Source: Spirosoma aerolatum (lineage in GTDB: Bacteria > Bacteroidota > Bacteroidia > Cytophagales > Spirosomataceae). Taken from it: a DNA stretch of 64,000 nucleotides. The position numbers were made by a program, and so were the translations under genes. The notes below the pieces were generated by a model. It made no database searches and had not been told where the DNA came from. It worked only from the letters and a program-made list of their open reading frames with translations. Where the stretch lies: NCBI RefSeq assembly GCF_002056795.1, contig NZ_CP020104.1:7263501-7327500 (forward strand), read 5' to 3'. Below, one piece after another: positions 26,073 through 34,691 of this stretch (position 1 is its first letter; the number at the start of each line of letters is the position of its first letter).

Positions 26073-27377
26073 TTATTGAAAATGGCTATGCTCCAGCATC
26101 AGTAGCGCATTCTGCTCCGATGAGATTTTGATGTACTTCAGCAACATTTTCTCCGATCGATGCCCCGTAATCTTCATAATCGAAACAGGAGGTACTTTAG
26201 CCAGATACGCATTCGTAGCAAATGATCTGCGAGCCGTATGGGTCCCGACCAAATCCCATTTCTCGGGATACCGGGTTTCGCTAGTACCTCCCCGCGTCTT
26301 ACTTACCTCTACCCTATCGGTTAGTCCCGCCCGTTTGCATAGTTCTTTAAGATGATCATTCAGCCGCTGGTTGGTAATCGGCTTCGGGGAAATGCCGCCG
26401 TATTTAGCCAGGATAGCGACTACTTTAGAGTTAAGGGGTATAGAAACCCGCTCGGAGGTTTTCAGTGTCTTTCGCGTCAAAATGCGACCATTATTGGTAA
26501 TATTCTCCGGTCGTAGCTGACTGAAATCCGAAAACCGAAGGCCGGTATAGCAACCAATCAGAAACAGATCCCGGGCCCGATCCAAACCTGGCGTTGAAGA
26601 CAAGTCAAGTTGATATATACGCGTTAGCTCCTCATCGTTCAGATACACGCTGTCGACCTCCTCTGAAAACTTTTTAAAATCCTTGTGCTGGTAGATCAGG
26701 TTATGGTGCAGCCCATCGGCATGAGCCTGTTTCAAGAGGACTTTTAAGTCCTTCATCAGCGAACCCACGTAATTAAGCGTGAGCCCTCTTGATGTTAGCC
26801 ACAGTTTAAACGCATGATAAAAATCCAGGCTGAAGGCATCGTAGTCGACAGAGGCTCCTGTTTCAGCCCTGTACTGCTCTAGTAATCGTTTGAGTTTGAT
26901 ATAGCCTTTTAGCGTAAACTCCGAATAACGAGTGCTACGAGCATTGAGTCGAAGGCCTGATTGAGCCAGGCCTACAAACCGCAAAATGTATTCTGTGAAC
27001 GTTTCTTTTTCTGTAAGCTTCGGTTCAGCCCTGGTTTTCTTTTGGCGGCCAAGCTCGGAATCGAGTTGCTGTTTGATCAGCTCATTAGTAAAGGGAATCT
27101 TAGCCAGTTGTAAGCGGCTCAGCACAGTCTTTAAAGCCGATCGGTAGCGTTCGAGCTGGGCATTGATCGTTTCGAAGGGTTCACGGGCTACCCTAGATTT
27201 TTGATTGGTAAACGCCCGTTGCCGCTCCGCATCCCATTGAAACGGCTCGATCGTTAAACCCGTGGAAGTCTTAAACCGGCCGTTATTGTAGCGAAAGACG
27301 AGGTTAATAAGGGTTGGACGCTCCGAGCGGGTCTCTTTGAGCAGGAATTTTATATCCTGATCGGAAACAGTTTTCAT
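26073..27377 (-). CDS. Tyrosine integrase
   Basis: A 434-residue site-specific recombinase: an N-terminal arm-binding region (about 15-95, PTLINLVFRYNNGRFKTSTG), a SAM-like core-binding domain (about 105-215) and a catalytic domain from about 235. Catalytic residues visible are Arg in CYTGLRFSDFSQL, Lys in the LTRKTLKTSE hairpin, HTARRSFATNAYLA (HxxR), His in ITGHRSEKML, and the nucleophile Tyr in LLKYIKIS. All are intact. It is the length and type found in Bacteroidota conjugative transposons and small integrative elements. Its start lies 184 bases from the 3' end of a tRNA-Arg, a typical arrangement for elements that use a tRNA gene as target. GGGGACGG is repeated twice just upstream (27428-27447) and may be arm sites. 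Confidence 0.93.
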   Translation of the reverse strand: MKTVSDQDIKFLLKETRSERPTLINLVFRYNNGRFKTSTGLTIEPFQWDAERQRAFTNQKSRVAREPFETINAQLERYRSALKTVLSRLQLAKIPFTNELIKQQLDSELGRQKKTRAEPKLTEKETFTEYILRFVGLAQSGLRLNARSTRYSEFTLKGYIKLKRLLEQYRAETGASVDYDAFSLDFYHAFKLWLTSRGLTLNYVGSLMKDLKVLLKQAHADGLHHNLIYQHKDFKKFSEEVDSVYLNDEELTRIYQLDLSSTPGLDRARDLFLIGCYTGLRFSDFSQLRPENITNNGRILTRKTLKTSERVSIPLNSKVVAILAKYGGISPKPITNQRLNDHLKELCKRAGLTDRVEVSKTRGGTSETRYPEKWDLVGTHTARRSFATNAYLAKVPPVSIMKITGHRSEKMLLKYIKISSEQNALLMLEHSHFQ

Positions 27378-27560
27378 TTAGTCTTACCTGGTTTGGTCAA
27401 GACCAAGTTACGAATAAAATAAATACAGGGGACGGAACAGGGGACGGATGAGCTTTACCAAACCTTATTATTTTCAATAAAGCTCGATAAAGGATAAAGG
27501 CTAACTCGCTGATTATAAGCAAAAGCTTACTAATGCGAATTAGCCTTTATTTACTTTGTG

Positions 27561-27632
27561 TGCTCCCGAAGGGATTCGAACCCCTATCGATGGTACCGGA
27601 AACCATAATTCTATCCATTGAACTACGGGAGC
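27561..27632 (-). tRNA. tRNA-Arg (anticodon CCG)
   Basis: The minus strand folds as a full cloverleaf: acceptor GCTCCCG/CGGGAGC, D stem GTTC/GAAT, anticodon stem ATGGT/ACCAT with loop TTCCGGT (anticodon CCG), and T arm AGGGG-TTCGAAT-CCCTT. The discriminator base is A at 27561, and CCA is not encoded. The 3' end faces the integrase gene. Confidence 0.95.
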
Positions 27633-27653
27633 AGACATTCCAGTTTCGGACTG

Positions 27654-27685
27654 CAAAGATAGTACATTCCATCGCTAAAAAACAA
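27654..27685 (-). promoter_or_regulatory. Likely tRNA-Arg promoter
   Basis: TATCTTTG (27654-27661), an exact TAnnTTTG on the minus strand, about 22 bases before the tRNA. TTG lies at 27683-27685, a spacing of 21 instead of 19. Confidence 0.5.
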
Positions 27686-27718
27686 GTTCACCTCTGGAAG
27701 TCTTTAGGCGTTTTGGCG

Positions 27719-30169
27719 TTATCGACGCCCACGACCACCCCGGCGGTTTTGACCTTTGGCTGCCGTACCTTCTTTCCGCTTGGCTTTGATAGCCGGTTTC
27801 GCCGTACTACGCGACCGACCCGAACCAGACGATCGGCTACTTTCACGCTCCCGGACGTCAAAACGGCCTTCCCCTTCTGTTCCGCGATCCGACTTATCAT
27901 TTACCAGGGCAAAATCCATGCTTCGGCGGGCCAGGTTCGTTTCTTTTACCCGTATCACCACCGGATCGCCAAAGGTGTAGATCTTCTTGTGCCGAACGCC
28001 TACAATCCGGTAGTTATCCTTGTCGAACTCGTAATAGTCATCGTTCAGGTCCTGCATCCGAACCAGCCCTTCACAACTATTTTCGATGATCTCGACAAAA
28101 ATACCAAACTCGGTAACGCCTGAAATAACGCCCTCGAAAACCTGATTGGGGTCCATACGGCTCATGAACTCGACCTGCTTGTATTTGATGCTGGCTCGTT
28201 CGGCTTCGGCCGCCATTCGTTCACGCTCCGATGAATGACGACACTTTTCTTCGTATTCTTCCCGATCGGCTGGTTTGCCTTTATCCAGATAATGCTGCAA
28301 GAGCCGATGGGCCATCATATCGGGATACCGACGGATAGGTGATGTAAAATGCGAATACCGACGGAAGGCTAGTCCGAAGTGGCCAATATCCTCGGTGCTG
28401 TAGCGGGCCTTCGACATGGTTCGAACGGCTAGTTGCTGCAACATTCCAGCTTCGGGCCGTCCTTCGATACTCTCCATAAAGCGATTCATGGAAGCGGATA
28501 AATGATCTTCATCCACAGCCAGTTTATACCCTAATCGGCGGGCGAAATCGGAAAACACCTTCAGCTTTTCTTCGTCCGGTCCTTCATGAATCCGATAGAC
28601 CATCGTGTTTTCTTCGCCATTCTTATTTCGTTTCGACAACGAATGCACGTATTCAGCTACCCGTTTGTTGGCCAGAAGCATGAACTCTTCGATGAGTTTG
28701 TTAGTATCCTGCCGAATTTTGGGGTAAACGGCTAGAGGAACGCCATTTTCATCCAGCCGGAACCGAACTTCAACCGTTTCGAAGTTGATGGCGCCATTTT
28801 TGAACCGTTCGTCGCGGAGTTTATAGGCCAACTCATTCAAGAGCCGCAGTTCTTCCAGAAAATCGCCCCGGTCATTGTTCAGAATTTCCTGGGCTTCTTC
28901 ATAGGCAAACCGACGGTCCGAATGCGTGACTGTCCGGCCAAACCATTCGTTTTTGATTTTGGCATCGGGAGTCAATTCGAAAACGGCCGAAAACGTGAGC
29001 TTATCCTCGTTGGGACGAAGGGAGCATAGCCCATTCGAAAGCTTTTCGGGAAGCATCGGCACGACCCGATCAACCAGATACACCGATGTTGCCCGTTTGT
29101 AGGCTTCGGCCTCCAGTTTCGAACCGGGCCGAACGTAGTGTGTAACGTCGGCAATGTGAACGCCTATTTCGTAGTTACCATTGTCGAGCACCTTTACCGA
29201 AAGGGCATCATCGAAGTCTTTGGCATCAACGGGGTCGATGGTAAAGGTTGTCACCTCACGCATATCCCGCCGTTTGGCAATTTCATCCTCCTGAATCTGC
29301 GTAGGAATGGCTTCGGCTTCCTGTTCTACCTCGGCAGGGAAAACGATTGGCAAGCCAAATTCGGCCAGAATGGCGTGCATTTCGGTATTATTCTGCCCAG
29401 CCACACCCAGCACCGTAATCACTTCGCCTTCAAACTGCTGTTTGTGGCTTTCGGCATCCGGGTATTTCATTAAGCGAACAATCACTTTCTCCCCATTCTT
29501 GGCACCACCTAGTTTATCATTCGGAATAAAGATGTCTTCATAAATCTTTTTGCTATCCGGCGAAACAAATCCATAGGTCGGCCAGACTTCAATGCGACCA
29601 ACCAGTTCAGTGCGGCCCCGTTCAATAATACTGACTACTTTTCCTTCAATGCGTCGGCCGCGATTACGTGAATCCGTAAAGCGAATAACCCGCACCCGGT
29701 CGCCATCGACAGCACCAGCCAGATCGTCGGTTGATACCCAGATATCATCGTCACGGTCGCCCCGGCTGCCATCCGCTGTAGCGGGGAGCACAAAGGCAAA
29801 GCGGGAATTTACATGGTCGACTACACCTTCAATCAGATTAGCATCGGCATCGGCCCGATAACTCCCGTTAGGCTGACGTACAATAGACCCTTCTTCGGCC
29901 AATTCACCAACCAGTCCATGCATAATCAGTTTCATTCGCCGATCATGCACACCGAAGTGGTCCAATAACTCATCCTGCGTAAACGCCCGGTCGTCGTTAA
30001 TCTGAAAAAACGCCATCAGGTCGTTCTTCAATTCATCCAGAAAAGAGTCGGCCTGATGAATGGGCCTCGTCTTCGATTTTTCCAGGCCCTTTTCACGAGG
30101 GCGCGCCGTATACGACGAGCCCGAGCTGGGCCTGGCATATTTATTTTGTTTTGGTTTTCCGTTTCTCAT
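27719..30169 (-). CDS. rnr: Ribonuclease R
   Basis: An 816-residue 3'-5' exoribonuclease that degrades structured RNA and rRNA in the cytoplasm. Order: N-terminal helix-turn-helix-like and basic region (about 30-105), cold-shock domains (about 110-265), the RNB catalytic domain (about 290-640) opening TIDPVDAKDFDDALSV with its metal-binding Asp residues, then the HFTSPIRRYPDMMAHRLL motif, an S1 domain (about 655-740, FEGVISGVTEFGIFVEI) and a basic Arg/Gly-rich tail (GRSRSTAKPAIKAKRK). The length is typical. It has its own transcription unit, with tRNA-Arg downstream on the same strand. ATG at 30169 is used because the preceding region does not extend the family similarity. Confidence 0.96.
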   Translation of the reverse strand: MRNGKPKQNKYARPSSGSSYTARPREKGLEKSKTRPIHQADSFLDELKNDLMAFFQINDDRAFTQDELLDHFGVHDRRMKLIMHGLVGELAEEGSIVRQPNGSYRADADANLIEGVVDHVNSRFAFVLPATADGSRGDRDDDIWVSTDDLAGAVDGDRVRVIRFTDSRNRGRRIEGKVVSIIERGRTELVGRIEVWPTYGFVSPDSKKIYEDIFIPNDKLGGAKNGEKVIVRLMKYPDAESHKQQFEGEVITVLGVAGQNNTEMHAILAEFGLPIVFPAEVEQEAEAIPTQIQEDEIAKRRDMREVTTFTIDPVDAKDFDDALSVKVLDNGNYEIGVHIADVTHYVRPGSKLEAEAYKRATSVYLVDRVVPMLPEKLSNGLCSLRPNEDKLTFSAVFELTPDAKIKNEWFGRTVTHSDRRFAYEEAQEILNNDRGDFLEELRLLNELAYKLRDERFKNGAINFETVEVRFRLDENGVPLAVYPKIRQDTNKLIEEFMLLANKRVAEYVHSLSKRNKNGEENTMVYRIHEGPDEEKLKVFSDFARRLGYKLAVDEDHLSASMNRFMESIEGRPEAGMLQQLAVRTMSKARYSTEDIGHFGLAFRRYSHFTSPIRRYPDMMAHRLLQHYLDKGKPADREEYEEKCRHSSERERMAAEAERASIKYKQVEFMSRMDPNQVFEGVISGVTEFGIFVEIIENSCEGLVRMQDLNDDYYEFDKDNYRIVGVRHKKIYTFGDPVVIRVKETNLARRSMDFALVNDKSDRGTEGEGRFDVRERESSRSSGSGRSRSTAKPAIKAKRKEGTAAKGQNRRGGRGRR

Positions 30170-30319
30170 ACTTCTTTGCCTAACTCGAAAAGCAGGCTTA
30201 AATGTTTATAGTGATGTAAACTCAGCGCATTGAGTACACAGAGCTATTAGAATACGTATCGACATTCTGTCTGCTCTCAGTGGCTCTGGTTTGGCGGTCT
30301 GACCTGCTCAAACCCCATT

Positions 30320-31057
30320 TTAGTCGCTCAGCACAATGTGCTCTTCCGCTACGAGCGGTGCTCCCAGCATTTTTAAATAGACCTGAACGAGCATCACCAT
30401 CGAATCGCGGGCATACTGCTCGATGCGGGCCCAGTCGTGTTCACGGTAATACACTTCGCTGGTGCGGTCGCCGGTCCACTCCAGTGGGCGCGTAGGAATA
30501 TTTAACACAGCCGCCAGTAAATCGAGGGGCACAAAATGCCGTTTATCGCCAAACTGCCACTGTTCCATCGTATCGCGATGTGGTATTTCCCAGGGTTTCT
30601 TGCCGGCAATCTGCAAGGCTGGCGGCAGGGGCAGGCCATTGACCATCAGCCGACGACACAGAAATGGGAAGTCAAACTCCTTGCCGTTGTGTGCACACAG
30701 GGTAAGTTCGCCGGGCGGATAGCGATTGACAATGGTCAGAAACTCCTGAAGAATGGGTAACTCGTCGTCGTTGCTGATGAGCTTGATTTTCAGATGGGGC
30801 TTATCGTCGTCATCGAAAAACAACCCACCGACGCTGATGCAGATGATCTTACCGAACTCAGCAAAAAACGAAGCCCGTCGATCATACCAGCCAGCCGCCG
30901 ACAATTCGTCGTCGTTTTTAAAGAATCGGCTTTTTTCTTCCCACTGCCGCTGTAGTCTCGGATCAACGGCCAGCAGCGACGGCTCACCCGCTACTGTTTT
31001 GAGATCAATAAACAGAAGATTTTTTAAACGACGTTTCCAGGAGACGGGCTGAGGCAT
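30320..31057 (-). CDS. PolB-type 3'-5' exonuclease-like protein with altered DxE motif
   Basis: A 245-residue soluble protein related to the predicted 3'-5' exonuclease domains of family B DNA polymerases. The start at 31057 (MPQPVSWKRRL) is preferred over 31084, which would include the palindromic repeat at 31066-31082. ExoI should read D-x-E (LFIDIET in relatives) but here is LLFIDLKTV, with Lys (codon AAA) replacing the metal-binding Glu. ExoII is intact (CAHNGKEFDFPFL), and ExoIII has YARDSMVML with the Tyr-x-x-Asp spacing. Loss of the Glu would normally abolish metal-dependent cleavage, so it may be inactive or serve as a nucleic-acid-binding protein. It lies downstream of lipB and a small conserved gene. 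Confidence 0.82.
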   Translation of the reverse strand: MPQPVSWKRRLKNLLFIDLKTVAGEPSLLAVDPRLQRQWEEKSRFFKNDDELSAAGWYDRRASFFAEFGKIICISVGGLFFDDDDKPHLKIKLISNDDELPILQEFLTIVNRYPPGELTLCAHNGKEFDFPFLCRRLMVNGLPLPPALQIAGKKPWEIPHRDTMEQWQFGDKRHFVPLDLLAAVLNIPTRPLEWTGDRTSEVYYREHDWARIEQYARDSMVMLVQVYLKMLGAPLVAEEHIVLSD

Positions 31058-31065
31058 ATAGTAAG

Positions 31066-31082
31066 GCGGACATTCTGTCCGC
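31066..31082. repeat. Short palindrome GCGGACATTCTGTCCGC
   Basis: A perfect 7-bp inverted repeat with a 3-base centre, just upstream of the exonuclease-like start. A decayed version, CGACATTCTGTCTGC, lies at 30260-30274, downstream of the same gene. Confidence 0.5.
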
Positions 31083-31143
31083 AATGTTAACGCTAGGACG
31101 ATATGGCGGACAAGATACTGATTCGCCAGCCTACCCGCGCTAC

Positions 31144-31548
31144 TTAATCGTGCAAAATCCCTTCCAGACCCAAGGCAGGAATGGTGATGAGGTTTTCTTC
31201 CACGATACTGTCGGGCACGAAGATAAACTTCTTATCGAAAATCTGATCACCAATAAAGTAGCTCACCCAATACTCATTGTTGAGGTGAAACACATCGGGC
31301 ATGATCGTTTCAACAACTTCATGAGCACCCGGCATGATTTCAACAAAGAAATGACGCAGGGTTGAGGTCTTTTGCTCCTCCTCATCTTTCTTACCATATC
31401 CCCTTGATGTTACGAACACCGTCTTGATGGGCACATCGTTCTGGTTGATTAAAAACACCTGCCAGTCGTAACCGCCAGTCAGAGCCTCCTTTCGGGCGAT
31501 CACAACCTGTACCCCCTCAACGGGTAAAAAATTAATGTCTTTTTTCAT
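31144..31548 (-). CDS. Conserved small protein of unknown function
   Basis: A 134-residue soluble protein with no signal peptide or membrane segment. It begins MKKDINFLPVEGVQVVIAR, has an acidic/basic centre (GYGKKDEEEQKTSTLRHFF), and ends IPALGLEGILHD. I recall similar sequences next to lipB in Cytophagales, but know no function. It starts 10 bases after the lipB stop, so it is cotranscribed with lipB. The alternating strand pattern suggests a beta-rich fold. Confidence 0.78.
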   Translation of the reverse strand: MKKDINFLPVEGVQVVIARKEALTGGYDWQVFLINQNDVPIKTVFVTSRGYGKKDEEEQKTSTLRHFFVEIMPGAHEVVETIMPDVFHLNNEYWVSYFIGDQIFDKKFIFVPDSIVEENLITIPALGLEGILHD

Positions 31549-31558
31549 ACTTATCTAC

Positions 31559-32344
31559 TCAACACAGCGCAACGGAGTCGCTTTGGCGGTTGGCTCCACG
31601 CTGTATTCCAATCAATTCCATCTCAAACAAGGTGGCCATGTGATCCTGAACGTACGTAGCAACTTCGGCTAACGGCACTTCATGACCCAGTTCGAGCGCC
31701 AGCGAGGTGACGGCCTTATCGGCAATGCCACAGGGAACAATATGGCTAAAAAAACGCAAATCTGTATTCACATTAAAGGCAAACCCATGCATAGTTACCC
31801 AACGGCTGGCTTTTACCCCCATTGCACAGATTTTGCGGGCAGGTCCATCATTTTCGTCCCCAGTGGCCTCCTGCCCCAGCCAAACGCCCGTCAGCCCATT
31901 GATCCGGCCTGCTTTCAGTCCATACTCGGCTACTGTTCGAATGATGCTTTCTTCCAGCAACCGCATGTAGTGATGAATATCAGTAAAAAAATTGTCCAGG
32001 TCCAGGATTGGATACCCAACAAGCTGCCCTGGCCCGTGAAAGGTAACATCGCCCCCCCGCCGAATTTTAAACAGCGTTGCCCCCAGCTCCGAAGCCAGTT
32101 GCGCTTCGTCCATCAGCAGGTGCTCGGCATGACTACTGGTTCCCATGGTGTATACGGGCGGGTGTTCACAAAACAGCAGGTAATTGGGTGTTAGTTGCTG
32201 CGCATCGACGGGGCAGGCTCGGTTAGCCAGCTTCTGGTCAACAATAGTAGCAAACAACCGCTCCTGCTCATCCCAGGCTGTCTTGTACTCAATCAATCCC
32301 AGGTCACGAACCTCAACTTGTTTATTAATTCGACTATTCATCAC
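31559..32344 (-). CDS. lipB: Octanoyl-[ACP]:protein N-octanoyltransferase LipB
   Basis: A 261-residue cytoplasmic enzyme that moves octanoate from acyl carrier protein to the lipoyl domains of 2-oxoacid dehydrogenases and GcvH, the first step of lipoate synthesis. The family motif RRGGDVTFHGPGQLVGYPIL is complete, the catalytic Lys lies in AMGVKASRWVTMHGFAFN, and the catalytic Cys in HIVPCGIADKAVTSL. It is slightly longer than Escherichia coli LipB, mostly at the N-terminus. Met1 and Met2 are both possible starts. No lipA lies in the window. The small conserved gene follows after 10 bases. Confidence 0.96.
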   Translation of the reverse strand: MMNSRINKQVEVRDLGLIEYKTAWDEQERLFATIVDQKLANRACPVDAQQLTPNYLLFCEHPPVYTMGTSSHAEHLLMDEAQLASELGATLFKIRRGGDVTFHGPGQLVGYPILDLDNFFTDIHHYMRLLEESIIRTVAEYGLKAGRINGLTGVWLGQEATGDENDGPARKICAMGVKASRWVTMHGFAFNVNTDLRFFSHIVPCGIADKAVTSLALELGHEVPLAEVATYVQDHMATLFEMELIGIQRGANRQSDSVALC

Positions 32345-32521
32345 GTTCAGGACGAAAAACTATCCATCAATTGGTTAACAACCGTCTCCCTCTGTTTCGT
32401 TCGATGTGCCGCAATTTGGTACTGTCCAGACATGGATATGGGTATTGCTCTTTTCTACGGGTATTGGTGTCTAAAGAGTCCATACTTCGTCTAACGGTTT
32501 TCAATGCACAACACGGCATCA

Positions 32522-32875
32522 ATGGCCCAACACAATGAAACCGGCAAACAGGGCGAAGTAGAAGCCGCCCGGTATTTACGCGAAAAAGGCTACGAAATTT
32601 TGGCCTGGAATTACCGCTACCAGCATGCAGAAATCGATCTGATTGCGCAGAAAGGGAAACTGCTGGTTTTTGTGGAGGTAAAAACCCGAACCAATGTCAG
32701 CTTCGGCAATCCCGAAGAATTTGTTTCGTATACCAAGGCTAGATTGGTTATGAAAGCCGCCGAACACTACATTTTCAACACCAACTGGCCATTCGATGTC
32801 CGATTTGACATTATTGCGGTTACGCTTTCCGGCAGTCAACTACAGATAAAGCATATAGAAGACGCGTTCAGTTGA
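32522..32875 (+). CDS. YraN-family (UPF0102) endonuclease-like protein
   Basis: A 117-residue protein if read from Met at 32522 (MAQHNETGKQGEVEAARYL); the frame is open to an ATG at 32504. It has the UPF0102 pattern: ETGKQGEVEAARYLREKGY, NYRYQHAEIDLIAQ and LLVFVEVKTRTNVSFG, where Glu, Asp and Glu-x-Lys form a restriction-endonuclease-like active site, then the C-terminal helix KAAEHYIF. The family is predicted to be a nuclease related to Holliday-junction resolvases, but its cellular role is not settled. The gene is divergent from lipB. A hairpin of the repeat type follows 11 bases after the stop. Confidence 0.9.
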   Translation: MAQHNETGKQGEVEAARYLREKGYEILAWNYRYQHAEIDLIAQKGKLLVFVEVKTRTNVSFGNPEEFVSYTKARLVMKAAEHYIFNTNWPFDVRFDIIAVTLSGSQLQIKHIEDAFS

Positions 32876-32886
32876 ATTTTTTTATT

Positions 32887-32957
32887 AAACCACAAGGACG
32901 CAATAGTTACCCGGAAGCGGTTCATGTATCCTGGCACCTATTGCGTCCTCGCGGTTT
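32887..32957. repeat. 20-bp inverted repeat after YraN gene
   Basis: AAACCACAAGGACGCAATAG (32887-32906) opposes 32938-32957 with two mismatches and a 31-base loop. It may act as a terminator or be a dispersed palindromic element. Confidence 0.55.
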
Positions 32958-33061
32958 GATTTTGCCAGATGAAAATTACCCCCTAACAACCTTTCCGTAA
33001 ATCATTTAGGCATAATTTTCGTTAGATAGTAAGAACCTAAACAATGCATCAACACATCTTT

Positions 33062-34510
33062 ATGAATATATTTCCTATCGGGCGGACGGCACTGCTTTGG
33101 CTAACTGCTGGCGTGTTTTTGATGACCTCCTGTAAGAAAGAGTCAGACATTACGCCTTCGGGCTCTACTAGTAATGGCGAGGTAAACAGTTGGATACTGG
33201 CCAACATGCAACATTCTTATTTCTGGAACGACAAAATCCCCGCAACGACCGATACCTCGCTAACGCCCGACAAATACTTCTATACCCTTTTATACGATTA
33301 TACGAATACGGCAAACATCGACCGGGATCGGTTCTCCTGGATTCAGCAAAGTGCCGATGAGTTAAAAGCGTCGCTGAATGGACAGTCGAAAACGACCGGG
33401 ATGGAATACAGTCTGTATTATCGGGATGCATCGAATACGGGGGTTATTGCGGTGGTACTTTATGTGCAACCGGGTTCACCTGCCGCCAAAGCGGGCATCA
33501 AACGGGGGGATGTGATCTCAAAAGTGAACGGTGAATTACTATCAAAGAACAATTACCAAACCCTGCTTTCCAGTAATGCCGATTCGTATGTGTTTGGTTT
33601 TGCTACGCTGGTGAACGGCACACTAACCGACAGTGACCAGACTAAACAGGTCAATGCTGTGGTGTTTCAGTCAGACCCTTTTCTGCTCGATACTACCTAT
33701 ACCATTGGCAATAAGACGGTTGGCTATATTGTTTACAATCAATTTATTAGGGGCGTCAACAAAGCCGATGGCAGTTCCGACAATGCGTATGATCTGAAAA
33801 TGGAGTCGATCTTTGACAAATTCAAGCAAAAGGGCGTTAACGAACTGGTTCTTGATCTGCGGTACAATCGGGGCGGTTATGTCAGTTCATCCATTAATCT
33901 GGCGAGCCTGATCGGTAAAAATATCGATGCATCGAAAGTATACTACACCCAGAAATGGAACAGTATTGAAACCGATGAGAGAGATAAAAAATACGGCAAG
34001 GGTTGGAACAACCAAACCTTTCTAACCAAGTCCACCGCCATTGGGGCTAACCTTAGCCGTGTATTTATTCTGACCACCGGCAGTACGGCTTCGGCCAGCG
34101 AGTTAGTGATCAATGGGCTAAAACCTTTCATGACGGTCAACACGATTGGCACCACAACGGTTGGGAAAAATGTGGGCTCAATTACCATTTCTGACGCCAA
34201 CAAGCGAATCAAATGGGGCATTCAACCCATCACCTTTAAATCGGCAAATGCACAGGGTTTTACGGATTATGCCGGAGGATTTACACCAACCGTACGAGTA
34301 ACGGAGCCTGATCCTCGCAAAAACAGCTGGAAAACACTAGGCGATCTGACAGAACCTTTGCTGGGTGAAGCCATTTTCCAGATAACGGGTATGCGTATGG
34401 CCCGCCGGGCTGCCTCAACCGACAGTGATGTTGTACCCATTGGCTCATCAATCGACAGTAAAGCTGGTGGAGGGAATATGTTTATTACAGACATCGTACC
34501 TAACCAATAG
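33062..34510 (+). CDS. S41-family (C-terminal processing) peptidase lipoprotein
   Basis: A 482-residue surface or periplasmic lipoprotein. The start at 33062 gives a lipoprotein signal, MNIFPIGRTALLWLTAGVFL then MTSCKKE, with the lipid-carrying Cys and a following Lys-Lys-Glu. After an N-terminal helical region (NGEVNSWILANMQHSYFWND) there is a PDZ domain (about 125-200, VQPGSPAAKAGIKRGDVIS) and the S41 core: catalytic Ser in TTGSTASASELVINGL and Lys in TTTVGKNVGS. Both residues are present, so activity is expected. Such proteases trim or degrade envelope proteins; the substrate is unknown. It is a single-gene unit with a hairpin 107 bases downstream. Confidence 0.92.
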   Translation: MNIFPIGRTALLWLTAGVFLMTSCKKESDITPSGSTSNGEVNSWILANMQHSYFWNDKIPATTDTSLTPDKYFYTLLYDYTNTANIDRDRFSWIQQSADELKASLNGQSKTTGMEYSLYYRDASNTGVIAVVLYVQPGSPAAKAGIKRGDVISKVNGELLSKNNYQTLLSSNADSYVFGFATLVNGTLTDSDQTKQVNAVVFQSDPFLLDTTYTIGNKTVGYIVYNQFIRGVNKADGSSDNAYDLKMESIFDKFKQKGVNELVLDLRYNRGGYVSSSINLASLIGKNIDASKVYYTQKWNSIETDERDKKYGKGWNNQTFLTKSTAIGANLSRVFILTTGSTASASELVINGLKPFMTVNTIGTTTVGKNVGSITISDANKRIKWGIQPITFKSANAQGFTDYAGGFTPTVRVTEPDPRKNSWKTLGDLTEPLLGEAIFQITGMRMARRAASTDSDVVPIGSSIDSKAGGGNMFITDIVPNQ

Positions 34511-34616
34511 TACAATTGCAGGATGTTTTTTGGCTATTATCAGATAGGCTATTATCGACATAATTTCTTATGAAAAGAGCTTCTGGTGAAAAACGGTTAA
34601 AATTGGATTATTTTAT

Positions 34617-34647
34617 AGCAAAAGCGGCTTTCGGGGCTGCTTTTGCT
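34617..34647 (+). terminator. Hairpin after the S41 peptidase
   Basis: AGCAAAAGCGGC (34617-34628) opposes GCTGCTTTTGCT (34636-34647) with one mismatch and a 7-base loop, followed by GTTTAA. It separates the S41 gene from the next one. Confidence 0.5.
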
Positions 34648-34691
34648 GTTTAATACTGTAACTTTATCATCAGGCAATTCGCTACAACACC

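Noticed and set aside
27533..28123. 196-codon plus-strand frame
   Set aside because: It runs through the tRNA-Arg and the RNase R coding sequence on the opposite strand.
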